NCBI RefSeq assembly: GCF_963678635.1
Contig: NC_087067.1
Span: forward strand, 9,409,716-9,473,715
DNA: 64,000 bases
Reading direction: 5' to 3'
Origin: Symsagittifera roscoffensis
Taxonomy: Eukaryota > Xenacoelomorpha > Acoela > Convolutidae
Shown here: piece by piece, positions 17,762-28,069 of the stretch
Layout: every line of letters starts with the position of its first letter
Position numbering within the stretch: position 1 is the first letter of the stretch
Made by a program: the position numbers and the translations under genes
The notes under the pieces: generated by a model
Database searches by the model: none
Told to the model about the DNA's origin: nothing
What the model saw: the letters and a program-made list of their open reading frames with translations, nothing else

Positions 17762-18626
17762 ACAGTCTTGGGACAGTACCAGAGAAGTCTTGGGACAGTG
17801 CCAATGAAGTCTTGGGACAGTGCCAAAGAAGTCTTGGGACAGCGCCAAAGAAGTCTTGGGACAGTGCAGTCTGGGGACAGTCTTGGGACAGTGGAGTCCT
17901 GGGACAGTCTTGGACCAGAGCAGTATTGGTACAGTCTTGGGACAGTACAGCCTTGAACAGTACAGTCTTGGTACGGTACGGTCTTGGGACAGTGGTCTAG
18001 GGACAGTGGTCTTGGGACACAGGTCTTGGGACAGTGGTCTTGGGACACTAGCCTTGGGACAGTGGTCTTGGGACAGTGGTCTTGGGACAGTGGTCTTGGG
18101 ACAGGGGTCTTGGGACAGTGGTCTTGGGACAGTGGTCTTGGGACAGTGGTCTTGGGACACAAGCCTTGGGACAGTGGTCTTGGGATAGTGGTCTTGGGAC
18201 AGTGGTCTTGGGACACTAGCCTTGGGACAGTAGTCTTGGGACACTAGCCTTGGGACAGTGGTCTTGGGACACTAGCCTTGGGACACTAGTCTTGGAACAG
18301 TAGCCTTGGGACACTAGCCTTGGGACAGTAGTTTGCGACAGTAGTCTTGGGACACTAACCTTGGGACAGTAGTCTTGGGAGAGTAGTCTTGGTACACTAG
18401 CCTTGGGACACTAGTCTTGGGACAGTAGTCTTGGGACACTAACCTTGGGGCAGTACTCTTGGGACAGTCCTGGGACAGTGGTCCTGGGATAGTACTCTCA
18501 GGACAGGGGTCTTGGGACACTGACGGAAAGTACTGGGACAGTACCGAACAGTCTTGGGACAGTAGAAAGAAGCCTGGGACGGTACAAAGAAGAGTAGGGA
18601 CGGTAACTGGAAGTCTTGGGACGGTA
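17762..18626 (+). repeat. Leader tandem repeat, unit GGTCTTGGGACAGT (14 bp)
   Basis: About 860 bp of repeat. It begins with 22-bp units (AGTCTTGGGACAGTGCCAAAGA-like) and changes to 14-bp units with variants (GGTCTTGGGACAGT, AGCCTTGGGACACT). It ends in degenerate copies. Because 14 is not a multiple of 3, all frames stay open on both strands and give spurious Ser-Trp-Asp or Pro-Lys-Thr repeats. It lies between the primer binding site and gag of element B. Confidence 0.9.
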
Positions 18627-18884
18627 TAAAAATTGAAGTAAAATTACAATAAGTGTTTTAAGACAGAATTAGAACAGAACAATACTAGTCGGAACCCGGT
18701 ACGGTTGAGACCACAAATAAAGAAAGTTTCTCGAAAGGGTTTGAAAGAGAACTGGGAACAAGGTTTTTATCACGTTGTATATTTCTTTTATAAAAAAATT
18801 TTTTTTTTCATAATAGATTTTATTCTTAGAATAGAATTGTGTATATAATAATATTGTAAATAAGAGCAATTGTAAATAGAAATA

Positions 18885-19346
18885 ATGAGACGGAGTAGGG
18901 TACCGGTGCTCGAAAAAAGGTCAAGTGGATCAAACACGAAATATAACTCGTCGCTGCGCGGAACGACATCAATGGGCCCAAGGAAAACAAAAGATAACTT
19001 TTCAGTTAGCATGGTCAGCACGAGGAGTAGTACCGAGAACAAGACGAGAGAAGGTGCTAAAGACAAACAGGTGGAGCCCACAAGTGAAATCGATCTAGAA
19101 ACACCAGACCAGAGCGTAGATGAAGTGGAGGAAGACAACGGAATCCACACCGATGCCCCATATGGAAGATCAGAATCCAAAAACCGTGGAGTTTTTGCCG
19201 ATAGACGCGTTGGAAGACACAACAGGCAATACCCGAGAAACGGTGAAAGACGACTCTCAAGTAAAGAAGACATCTTTTACAGAAAAGTTGGCGATGATGG
19301 TCGGAATGAATTCGAAAGACAACACGGCCTAAGAATCAAAAACTGA
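18885..19346 (+). CDS. gag: Element B gag, N-terminal fragment
   Basis: The first ATG after the leader opens a basic, Ser/Arg/Thr-rich frame (MRRSRVPVLEKRSSG). Around 19100-19140 the sensible reading moves to the next frame, which then runs through KTSFTEKLAMMVGMNSKDNTA to a TAA at 19330 and on into the main gag. Thus the N-terminus of gag is broken by one frameshift and one stop, unless the start lies downstream. Confidence 0.45.
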   Translation: MRRSRVPVLEKRSSGSNTKYNSSLRGTTSMGPRKTKDNFSVSMVSTRSSTENKTREGAKDKQVEPTSEIDLETPDQSVDEVEEDNGIHTDAPYGRSESKNRGVFADRRVGRHNRQYPRNGERRLSSKEDIFYRKVGDDGRNEFERQHGLRIKN

Positions 19347-19368
19347 AAGAGCACGAACATTTGGGACA

Positions 19369-22300
19369 GTGAGCACGAAGGCGACAGAAGCCGACCTAAA
19401 GGAAGAACAAGCCAGAAAGGAAGCGACAGTCGAAAACAAGACAACGGCTGATCATGAAACAGCTACTCTTGAGCTTGGCGACCTGATGACAAAACTAAAT
19501 CAGATCGACAAGAAACTAAAGTACAGTGAGGAAGATAGAGACTTAATAAGGAAAGAGTTGAAATACAACAAACACGAGTATCTGGATAGTTATTTTAACC
19601 TGGCTAAGGCGACAGACGAGAGACTCCAGCAGATGTCGGACAAGGTAGATGCCACCAATGAAGAACGAGACAAGAACATCAAAAAAGATATGCAACAGTT
19701 GAAAAACCGATATGATGATGTCAACAGTCAATTAGGTAGCCTGGAAAAGAGAATAGACACAATGAACAGGAATCAGGCCGAAAGTTTGTGTGCAATACAG
19801 GCGAAATTGGATGCAATCTTGAGAAATTCTACCTCACAAGAAAGACCGGCAGCGGATCGCACGCAAGGCACCAGAGTTGACTTTGTAGAACCACAAAGGA
19901 ACAAACGGCAATCGACACCGTTGCCTTTAACCCGGGATGCGGTAAGCACAGCACCAACGGCTGCAAAAACAATCATGAAAAATGGAACATCAAACACAAT
20001 GAGTGGTCCGGGGGACTCAACAGCTAACAGCAACGCAGGTCCGGATGCCATGACGTGGGCAAGCACTTGGGAGATGGTGAACAGGACTCTAGAGGCCTTC
20101 GCCACGAGGAACACTGACTCGAGCGATAGGAGAGACGGAAAATCAAGAAAAACTTTCAAGAAGCCAAAAGAATTCAAAGACGACTCCGATGGATGCATTG
20201 ACACTTGGGTGGAAGTGATGAGATTACACCTAGAGCAAGATAACTTAAATGATGAAAGACAAGCATGCACAGCCATACTCAGCAACTTGGAAGGCACGGC
20301 ATTAAAATGCGTGATTGCAAAGAAAGAAGAAGAACGCGATACCGCGGACAAAATCTTCGAAATATTGCTGAATCGATTCGGGTCAGGCATGAAGGGTCAC
20401 CAAGCGATGATGCGATTTGAAAAGAGAAGGCAGAGGGACGATGAGTCAATTGATCGGTTCCTAGATGACCTTGAGAGCTTGAGAAGAAGGAGTGACCCAG
20501 AGGAGTCGACAAACAGAAGAAACTTTAGCATTGCCTCAAAGTTCATTGATGGGGTAAAAAGTGATGACTTAAGAACAATGTTAGCAACATACTATACATT
20601 GTCGAAAGACAGCGCACCGACCCAAGAAGAAATGAGACAAAAATCAAGGGAATACATGCTGATGAAGCCCAAGAAATACTCATATTCAGAAAACAGAAAC
20701 ACGCAAGGGGGAAGCCAACCTCAGAGGTCGTCATGGTACAAACCTAGAGATGACATGGACAAGCGCAGATCATGCGCGAACTGCGGGTCGGCGGATCACC
20801 ACGTGGCTGACTGCACAACATACAAACAAGGCATGAAGAGTCTAGGATACGCACCGGATGAGGAGGACATGAGCCAGATGGAGGAACACGAGTACTATAG
20901 TGGCTTAATCATCAAGATAAGAGCGAGATGCTTCTTCTGTAACCAAGAAGGGCACTTCAGAATGGATTGTCCCTTGTTCTGGGAAGCGGTCAAGGACCAG
21001 AGTCACCCCAAACATAAGTTGGCATTAGCGGCGGTGCAGAATCAGCGGAATAGACAAAACGAGTTTGAATCTAGGAACTTAGGAGCACCAAGCACGGAAT
21101 TGCCGACGAAAACAGAGAAAGCTGTAACACATGTTAATGGTGCGATAGAATCCGCAGCCGGGAACTCTCTAGAGATAAATTATGAGAAAGCGGCGATGGA
21201 AGCAATTACCAAAGTGAAACAGGATCTGGCTGCGAAAGAAATAGAGCAACGACTAAAGCTGGAGATCGAAAGACAGAATTTCAACGAAGCATTAGCTGGA
21301 TCAAAACCAACACTAGAGGCTGTACCGGGCTCGACAAAGACCGGGAATTGTAACACTGTAAAAATGGTGACGGGAAAGCCATTCGGCATATCGAAAATCG
21401 GGGCTAGAATAATGTCGATAATCACAGTGGGCGGCCACGAGGTAACCAGAAACTTGAGCGAACCGAGCGACCAGACAATAATGCACATTGACGTGTACGC
21501 AGATTACTTGAGTTGTATAAGCCCACAAACGACTTCTAGAGCGTTGAGAGCACTACTCACGAGAGGGGGCAGCAAGTCGGTAAGTGTTGATAACAGGTAT
21601 ACTGAAGCTTATGGTCCACACGAGGTGATGCTAAATATAGATGGAATCAACATCTATACCAAGACAATGATAACATGTGACGAAGACCTAATTGGGCAAA
21701 TCTACGTAGGGAAAGAAGAGTTGAAAGTGAGATCGATTGGACACTGCGCCATGCTTGAAGAAGATGCGATGCACATCGGGTCGGAGGCAGATGTGACAGG
21801 GCAGGTGCTAGACATAAGTGGCAAAAAGACTCAGTTACGTGGGTTACTTGATACGGGAGCAGTCTTGAGCGTCATACCAATCGAAACTTGGGAACGGATG
21901 GGCTTTGACAAAGGTGATTTGATAGACTCGAGAATACGGCTGTCAGCTGCAAACAAAGGGGCACTTCGGGTGCTGGGCAGGACGCCGATAATAGCCCTCA
22001 ATTTGGGGGAACGTAACCTGTGGATGAGCTTTCTCGTGGTAGAAAACCTAGATGAATCTGACCAATTCATTTTGGGCAGAGACTTCATCAGGGCTTTCGA
22101 CGTAACGATTGATCTAAGTAACGCAATGTTCAGGATACGGAACCCGGATAGGAGGTACGCAATCAAACCGGTAAATTTAATAATGGCAAATGAAACCAAA
22201 GCACCGGTATTCTTGAGTAGGAGGGTGAGGCTAAAGGCGAATGAAGCGGCAATCGTAGGCTTGAGGATGAAAAATTACAATGAACTAAGTGACAACAAGC

Positions 22301-22959
22301 AAGTGTGTATAGTTCCGAATCCTAATAGTCAAAGTGCTGCTGTTTTAGGAAGATCCTTCTCGATAACGAAGAGCGGCCTCTGCGTCAGTGTCTTGTTGAA
22401 TACTCTTGATATACCGATCACGATACAGAGAGGGAGGAAACTGGGATATGCTTTACCGGTTAAAACCCGATATGAAACAACGGAGAACTCAAAACAAAAT
22501 GAAGTTGTTGATTGTCCCAATCATAGGGACAAAATTTGTATCTTGAGACGATTGCAGAAAATAAAAGATTCTTCAGCTCTTGTTAAATCACTTAAGTCAG
22601 AGACAGACGATGGGCTGTCGAGCTGTTCGAACTTTCCAGAGCGGCCCACACTAGATGAAATGCAAACTGATAAACCGGTTCTGCCGGAGATTGAACATTT
22701 GAGGGGCAAACTGAAAGATGAACAGCTCGAAGCCATCAAGGACGTACTAGAGCGGAACGAAGAAGTTTTTTCGAGGCATAAAGCGGATTTCGGGTGTTGT
22801 AATTTTGTTGAGCATGAAATAGAACTTGAGGAGAACGCGGTACCGCACAGGGAGGGGGCGAGGCGCATGACCCCACACAAATCGGAGGCGTGTAGAAAAG
22901 AAATCGAGACGTTACTAGAGTATGACATGATAGAACCATCCAAGTCACCGTGGGCGTGA
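19369..22959 (+). CDS. gag-pol: Element B gag-protease and start of RT
   Basis: This is the structural and protease part of the polyprotein. Residues about 25-135 form a long coiled coil. The capsid-like retrotransposon gag domain follows (about 285-420; TWVEVMRLHLEQDNLND, FEKRRQRDDESIDRFLDDLE). There are two CCHC zinc knuckles: C469-x2-C-x4-H-x4-C and C521-x2-C-x4-H-x4-C. The aspartic protease active site is D828-T-G-A, with a flap and ILGRDF helix near 900. A beta-rich linker comes before RT (ITIQRGRKLGYALP). RT begins at the end (MIEPSKSPWA). The start is taken from a GTG at 19369; the frame is open upstream to the TAA at 19330. It ends at TGA 22957, where relatives have Ser, so RT is truncated. 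Gag and pol are in one frame, with no gag/pol shift. Confidence 0.88.
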   Translation: MSTKATEADLKEEQARKEATVENKTTADHETATLELGDLMTKLNQIDKKLKYSEEDRDLIRKELKYNKHEYLDSYFNLAKATDERLQQMSDKVDATNEERDKNIKKDMQQLKNRYDDVNSQLGSLEKRIDTMNRNQAESLCAIQAKLDAILRNSTSQERPAADRTQGTRVDFVEPQRNKRQSTPLPLTRDAVSTAPTAAKTIMKNGTSNTMSGPGDSTANSNAGPDAMTWASTWEMVNRTLEAFATRNTDSSDRRDGKSRKTFKKPKEFKDDSDGCIDTWVEVMRLHLEQDNLNDERQACTAILSNLEGTALKCVIAKKEEERDTADKIFEILLNRFGSGMKGHQAMMRFEKRRQRDDESIDRFLDDLESLRRRSDPEESTNRRNFSIASKFIDGVKSDDLRTMLATYYTLSKDSAPTQEEMRQKSREYMLMKPKKYSYSENRNTQGGSQPQRSSWYKPRDDMDKRRSCANCGSADHHVADCTTYKQGMKSLGYAPDEEDMSQMEEHEYYSGLIIKIRARCFFCNQEGHFRMDCPLFWEAVKDQSHPKHKLALAAVQNQRNRQNEFESRNLGAPSTELPTKTEKAVTHVNGAIESAAGNSLEINYEKAAMEAITKVKQDLAAKEIEQRLKLEIERQNFNEALAGSKPTLEAVPGSTKTGNCNTVKMVTGKPFGISKIGARIMSIITVGGHEVTRNLSEPSDQTIMHIDVYADYLSCISPQTTSRALRALLTRGGSKSVSVDNRYTEAYGPHEVMLNIDGINIYTKTMITCDEDLIGQIYVGKEELKVRSIGHCAMLEEDAMHIGSEADVTGQVLDISGKKTQLRGLLDTGAVLSVIPIETWERMGFDKGDLIDSRIRLSAANKGALRVLGRTPIIALNLGERNLWMSFLVVENLDESDQFILGRDFIRAFDVTIDLSNAMFRIRNPDRRYAIKPVNLIMANETKAPVFLSRRVRLKANEAAIVGLRMKNYNELSDNKQVCIVPNPNSQSAAVLGRSFSITKSGLCVSVLLNTLDIPITIQRGRKLGYALPVKTRYETTENSKQNEVVDCPNHRDKICILRRLQKIKDSSALVKSLKSETDDGLSSCSNFPERPTLDEMQTDKPVLPEIEHLRGKLKDEQLEAIKDVLERNEEVFSRHKADFGCCNFVEHEIELEENAVPHREGARRMTPHKSEACRKEIETLLEYDMIEPSKSPWA

Positions 22960-24585
22960 GGAGTAGTGATGGCCAAAAAGAAAGGCGACCAGTTGAGGTT
23001 TTGTTGTGACTTTCGATACCTGAACTCCGTCACGGTGAAGGATGCCTATCCCACACCTAGGATTGATGAGAGCCTCTCGAAGTGAGGTGATGCAAAATTT
23101 TTTACGACTCTTGATTTAGGCTCGGCCTTTTGGCAGGTACCACTAAGGAAGCAGGACAGGGACAAGACAGGGTTCGCCTGCGAGTTGGGTCTGTTTCAAT
23201 GAAAACGGATGCCGTTTGGACTTTGCAACGCCACAGCCACGTTTCAGCGGTTGATGGCACACGCGCTGATAGGCGTGACGAAGAAGTATGGCAATCTGGT
23301 AATGTGCTACGTGGATGACGTGGTAATAGCGACGCCCACATTGGAAGACCACATTGAGAGACTTGACGAAGTGCTCGCATGCATGAAAAGGTCGGGGCTA
23401 AAGTGTAAACCATCAAAGTGCGAGATACTCAAGGACTCAATAAAATACTTGGGCAGGATGGTAGACAAGCACGGCATCAGACCTGATCCGGACGCCGTGG
23501 AAGCAGTCCTAACCTGGAAATCACCGAAGACAGAACACCAGTTGATGAGCTTCCTGGGTTTCGCTAACTATTATAGAGAGTTCATCAAAGGCTATGCGGA
23601 CAAGGTATACCCGATGCAACAATTAATGAGACACAAGGGCAAGAAGTTCACGTGGAACAACGCAGCAGAAGAGTCATTCCAGAGAATAAAGAAAGAGCTA
23701 TGTGAGGCACCAGTACTGGGTATGCCGACTGAGAAAGGGATGTACGTGCTGGACACGGATGCGTCGGTAGTCGCGATTTCTGGAATTCTCCATCAAGAAC
23801 AAGAATGGAATGGGAAGACAGTCTTGAGACCAATAGCGTACGGGAGCAAAGTCCTGAGTGACACGGAAAAGAAGTACGGAGCACCGAAAGCAGAGATGTT
23901 CGCGGTGGTTACCTCTGTCGAGAAATACAGGGCATACCTGGGCAGTGAGCCATTCAAGTTGCGAGTCGACAATCGAGCACTGAGCTGGCTGAAAACGTAC
24001 TCAATGGACCAAAGTTACATTGGGAGGTGGATAGTTCGCCTGGACGGATACAACATGATAATTGAGCATAGAACACGAGATAAACATCAGAATGCCGACA
24101 ACTTGAATAAGAAGACGGAGTTCTATGAGAGAAAAGAGCAAAGAGAGGCAGACAGACCTGAAATCAAAGATGGCTTCTCCTTCATGGACAAGGAAACGTA
24201 CGACAGTCTTCAACTCATGAGATGGCTGGACAAATCAAGCAAACCGATTGAAGATCATCCTGAATTACCTAAAGAACCTCCAGAAAAGACCATCTTGAAG
24301 AAGAGCAGAAGGATTCCGATAGAAATCATACTAGAGTCGAAGATCGTGAGGGAGACGCTCAAGGCAAAAGGCTATGATCTTAACCAGGTAGAAGCAGGAA
24401 CTGCACAGATAGATGATGACTTAATGAGGTTGCTCGAGAAACTATCAGATGAGAAGCCCGTGATCCAAGAGAAGGGTCAAGAGGAACCAGAAGTCACTAT
24501 ACTTCGGAGAAAAGAAACAGTGAACAATACTGACTCCTCAAGAGGAAGCGTCACTGACAGCAAAGATGTCGTGGTCACTAGTTGA
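22960..24585 (+). pseudogene. pol: Element B reverse transcriptase and RNase H, interrupted by TGA codons
   Basis: It continues the previous frame. RT motifs are LRFCCDFRYLN, TTLDLGSAFWQVPL (motif A Asp), KRMPFGLCNATATFQRLM and YVDD at 23308-23319. RNase H starts near 23745 (VLDTDASVVAISG) and continues through LRPIAYGSKVLS and LRVDNRALSWL. In-frame TGA codons lie at 23083 (expected Leu) and 23200 (expected Trp in FQWKRMPFG), after the one at 22957. The uninterrupted part starts about 23209. The frame closes at TGA 24583, and the linker to integrase (24583-24690) is scattered over other frames around an A8 run at 24626-24633. Enzymatically dead unless read through. Confidence 0.88.
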
Positions 24586-24688
24586 CAAAATCCCCGAAAA
24601 CATTCTGGAGCAGACCAAGGTTAGCAAAAAAAAGTGACGTTCAAAGAAGATACTGAAAACGAGCAGCGAAAACCAAGACAGTCTGTGC

Positions 24689-27577
24689 ATGATATTGGCG
24701 GAAGAGAAGACAAGGCACCACGACAGGGAGTTACAGACGGATCCATCTTCAGGAACGTACAATCTGGACGTACAGGAGATACGAGGTGGTGAAGAACTTG
24801 AGAAAATTGCGGTTTCAAGGAAGCCATTCAGGGAATTATCATGCAACTCAAACGTCAGAACGAATCTGGTGCCAGAAGATGATATGAAAATCGTGAAAAG
24901 GATGATATGCGTGAAGCTGAGTGATGACATCCACAACCCTGGTGAGATGAATGGACAGATCATGGCGCTAAAGGAGCATGTCAAGGCAAGATATAGGCTG
25001 TCAGACCTAATAAGAGCCCAAAAGAATGACAAAATGACAAGTAACCTCTCCAAATGGATCCAGTCGGGGGTCAAGGAGAAGGGGGAACTCGAGGAAGACA
25101 GCTACAAGATCTTGAGCCAGTTCTACAAAGAGAAGAAAGACTTACTCTACCACACAGCTGATGGGGTGGTAGCATGCAAGAGGAAAGATGAGGAGAAGAT
25201 ATTACACAAACACAACCTCATCATACTGCCACAATTGTATCAAACGGAGGTGCTTTTCAGATCGCACGACCAGATGGGGCACCAGGGGATAGATAAAGTA
25301 CAACAAAGGATACTTCACAGGTTTGATTGGCCAGGAATGAGAAAAGCTTGCGAGAGATGGGTGAATGCCTGCTTGGCATGCCTCCAGGTAAAAGACCCAA
25401 GGAAGATGAAGTTTCCCCTCAAGTCCGTCGAGAGCTCAGAGTTCAATGAAGTGGTGCAGATAGACCATCAAAAAATCTGCATGACGGAGTCAGGATATAA
25501 CCAGATACTGGTTATAATAGATCACTTCACAAAGTTGGCGGAAGCGGTTCCGTGCCAGACAGCCTCGGCCGAGGAGACATGTGATCATCTGATAACGCAT
25601 TGGATATCGCGGTATGGTTGTCCAATGACTTTCCAGTCGGACAACGGCAAAGCCTTTGTGGGGGACTTGACGAAAGAATTGATGAAGAGATCGCACATTG
25701 CTCAAGCACACTCGACGACCTATCATCCACAGACCAATGGGTTGGTAGAGAGACAGAACAGGACACTGGTCAACATGTTAAGGGTGTACTGCTCAAGATA
25801 CATGACGGACTGGGATAAATACCTGCCACAGGTAGTAGGAGCCTACAACAGTACACAGCACTCAACGACGGGCATCAGTCCTTTCATGATGTTGACGGGC
25901 AGGGAGAGAGCAATGCCTCTGACATTCTTTTATCCGGAATACGAGGGGAAAAGGACGTCGCCTCAGGCATACGTGAAAGAAGCGATCAAAAGACAACAGG
26001 AGCTAAACGAGCTATGCAGGAGGAACACGGCGCAAGCGCAAATGAGGCAACGCAGAAAATATGACGAAAAAATATTACAAGCAAAGCCATATGAGGTGGG
26101 CCAATACGTGTGGGTCTTTCAAAATGTCATACCGCCCAAGGGAACGAAGAAACTACTCAAGAAGTGGAGGGGACCATTCAAGATAACGGAAGTTCATCAA
26201 CAAGGACGGTTCTACCGCTTGAGTACTGGGCGAGCAGCACATTATGAAAATCTGAAGCCTCACGTTCCGTCCCCGGAGGACTGGTGCATACCGAAGGACA
26301 TGGAGGGTCTCGAGTACCTGGTGGTAGAGCCAGCGTGTGAAGTGAATGAAAAAGGCACCAGAGAGAAAAATGATGGTAATGAGAACTTGAGTTTGGACGA
26401 CAATGAAAAGATAGAGGTGGAGTCTGAAGCAGGATCGTTTGTAGAAGAAGACTGGAACGACCCGGAGCAAGATGAGGTGCCGAAGTGGATGGAGCCAGAT
26501 CGACCAATACCACCGGGGACCAGGACTGGCAATCGTAAACGGACGAGCATGAGGTACAACAGATACGGGGATGACTTCTTGATCGATAAGATACAGCCAG
26601 ACAAATTGGGCGAGGAACTACTGAGTGCAGGCGAACTGGAAGCCGAAGAGGAATGGCAGGTCATTGACGATGGTGGACACTATCCGCAGGAAGACTACTC
26701 GACACCAGAATTGGAGACGGATCTCGAACAGAGTGAGATAGAGAGGAGGGAGAACACGAACTTGAGGATACTAGAGTGGATGCGCGATGTCAAAGACGAG
26801 AGCCACGAAGGACAAAGCATTCAACAAGTCGACGTGTCATCGGCAAATTATATGAAGACAGAGGACCCTCTTTTCGGATGGACGGCAAGAGACAGGCCAC
26901 TGGACATTCCTCCGGACAATTCAGACCCGACAACATCGACGGGGACGTCGATAAATATTTTTGTCCGGGGAGTGGGGGTAGGACTTACCCACACCGAAAA
27001 TTTGATGATAAAGAAGCTCAAGGAAGTGAGAGAAACGAGCGAATTGGAACTGGAAGAAGAAGAGCCAGAGCCTACCATAGGTCGGAATTTCAAAACGAAG
27101 TTTGAAATACCCAATGAGTACTCGGAAAACATCATGATAACGGATAGCGACTTCATCCTGTCAAACAGGACTAGCGCGATCTGCGTCACGGCGGACATGA
27201 GTTTCAAATCAAGATTGGAAGCTGACTTCAAAAGAGAGTACCAGAATGTGGAGTTTCTGTTCAGACAGAGACCAGGACTGGGAGGGATGCCAGCGCTTCC
27301 ACCATCAGTAGCACAAGCCCCGGGCAAATATCTGTGCTTCCTAGTGACGAGGGTCAATGACAGGAACACAATTGATCCCGAACACGTGATATTGGCAATA
27401 ACAAGACTACGAGACTTCATGATTGAAAGAGGAATAACGGAGGTCTCAATGCCAATGTATGACCCAAACAGGGGCAAACTGAGCTCAAGGGAATTGTACG
27501 CTATCCTACACGTAGTCTTCGCGGAAACTGAGATAATGGTGTATCTTCACAAGAAATACTACTTGAGCATCGCCTGA
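24689..27577 (+). CDS. pol: Element B integrase fused to a macro-like domain
   Basis: One open frame of 962 codons. The zinc-binding HDQMGH...CLAC region is at about 193-230. The integrase core has D259, D318 and E354 (35 residues apart). A basic tail ends near 530 (YRLSTGRAAHYENLKPH). There is an acidic linker of about 240 residues, then GVGVGLTHTENLMIKK near 765-780 and the macro-like domain at about 800-962. The latter shows NRTSAICVTADMSF, ADFKREYQNVEFL, PGLGGMPAL, KYLCFLVTR, EVSMPMYDPNRG and a C-terminal HKKYYLSIA. The macro-like part is 60-70 % identical by eye to that of element A. This fusion shows that the macro-like domain belongs to pol and is not a separate gene. The TARG1-type catalytic Gly-Asp loop is replaced, so ligand binding is likelier than hydrolysis. 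It could tether the integration complex to ADP-ribosylated chromatin; that is inference. Confidence 0.8.
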   Translation: MILAEEKTRHHDRELQTDPSSGTYNLDVQEIRGGEELEKIAVSRKPFRELSCNSNVRTNLVPEDDMKIVKRMICVKLSDDIHNPGEMNGQIMALKEHVKARYRLSDLIRAQKNDKMTSNLSKWIQSGVKEKGELEEDSYKILSQFYKEKKDLLYHTADGVVACKRKDEEKILHKHNLIILPQLYQTEVLFRSHDQMGHQGIDKVQQRILHRFDWPGMRKACERWVNACLACLQVKDPRKMKFPLKSVESSEFNEVVQIDHQKICMTESGYNQILVIIDHFTKLAEAVPCQTASAEETCDHLITHWISRYGCPMTFQSDNGKAFVGDLTKELMKRSHIAQAHSTTYHPQTNGLVERQNRTLVNMLRVYCSRYMTDWDKYLPQVVGAYNSTQHSTTGISPFMMLTGRERAMPLTFFYPEYEGKRTSPQAYVKEAIKRQQELNELCRRNTAQAQMRQRRKYDEKILQAKPYEVGQYVWVFQNVIPPKGTKKLLKKWRGPFKITEVHQQGRFYRLSTGRAAHYENLKPHVPSPEDWCIPKDMEGLEYLVVEPACEVNEKGTREKNDGNENLSLDDNEKIEVESEAGSFVEEDWNDPEQDEVPKWMEPDRPIPPGTRTGNRKRTSMRYNRYGDDFLIDKIQPDKLGEELLSAGELEAEEEWQVIDDGGHYPQEDYSTPELETDLEQSEIERRENTNLRILEWMRDVKDESHEGQSIQQVDVSSANYMKTEDPLFGWTARDRPLDIPPDNSDPTTSTGTSINIFVRGVGVGLTHTENLMIKKLKEVRETSELELEEEEPEPTIGRNFKTKFEIPNEYSENIMITDSDFILSNRTSAICVTADMSFKSRLEADFKREYQNVEFLFRQRPGLGGMPALPPSVAQAPGKYLCFLVTRVNDRNTIDPEHVILAITRLRDFMIERGITEVSMPMYDPNRGKLSSRELYAILHVVFAETEIMVYLHKKYYLSIA
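26960..26972 (+). promoter_or_regulatory. Candidate central polypurine tract of element B
   Basis: TTTGTCCGGGGAG, containing the purine core found before the 3' LTRs of A and B, sits inside pol just before the macro-like domain, as in A (3066-3078). Confidence 0.45.
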
Positions 27578-28069
27578 GTTGGGCACACGGGGTGTCGAGT
27601 TGGGCGTGAGGGAGGAGTCTTGAGTTAGGTACTGGGGTGCGGCACAGGTAAAGGGATCTTAAGACGCGATTGGCATGACAATTGATTTTAGAAGGATTAA
27701 CGGTGCTAAAACATAAAATGAATCTGCATGCTTTTAAGGAAATTCCAATTGAATTGTTTTAAGTAGAATGAAAATGATAAGATTTTAACCATACTGGTAA
27801 AAGGGGGGTTTCTAGGTTAGGAACATGACATATTAAGTCTTAATATGGTTTCTGTTTTCAGATCAAGTTTGATAAACAAAGTTGAAAATCCAACTATACT
27901 CAAGCGAGAGACAGAAAGGGAAGTCTTGATTGAACTCGCGATAATCGACACCTGCAGCAAGTATTTGCAAGGGAACATTTCTAGAGAATTCTTGAGTTGT
28001 GTAATTCTTGAGTCGGTAAGGTAATTCTTGAGCTGGTTAATACTTGAATACATCCCGAAGTCACAGAGA
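27578..28069 (+). other. Spacer between pol and SGNH ORF in element B
   Basis: AT-rich, with no ORF I would support. It is of similar length and position to 3689-4086 in element A. Confidence 0.4.

Noticed and set aside
17680-18247. Long repetitive open frames on both strands (Ser-Trp-Asp and Pro-Lys-Thr repeats)
   Set aside because: They are by-products of a 14-bp tandem repeat that keeps all frames open. No start context, no homology.
17762-18626. CRISPR-like array
   Set aside because: Units are contiguous with no unique spacers, and the setting is a eukaryotic retrotransposon leader.
22957-23202. TGA recoding (selenocysteine or an alternative code) in RT
   Set aside because: Element B also has TAA and TAG stops and several frameshifts, and genuine ORFs in A end in TGA. 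Decay is simpler.
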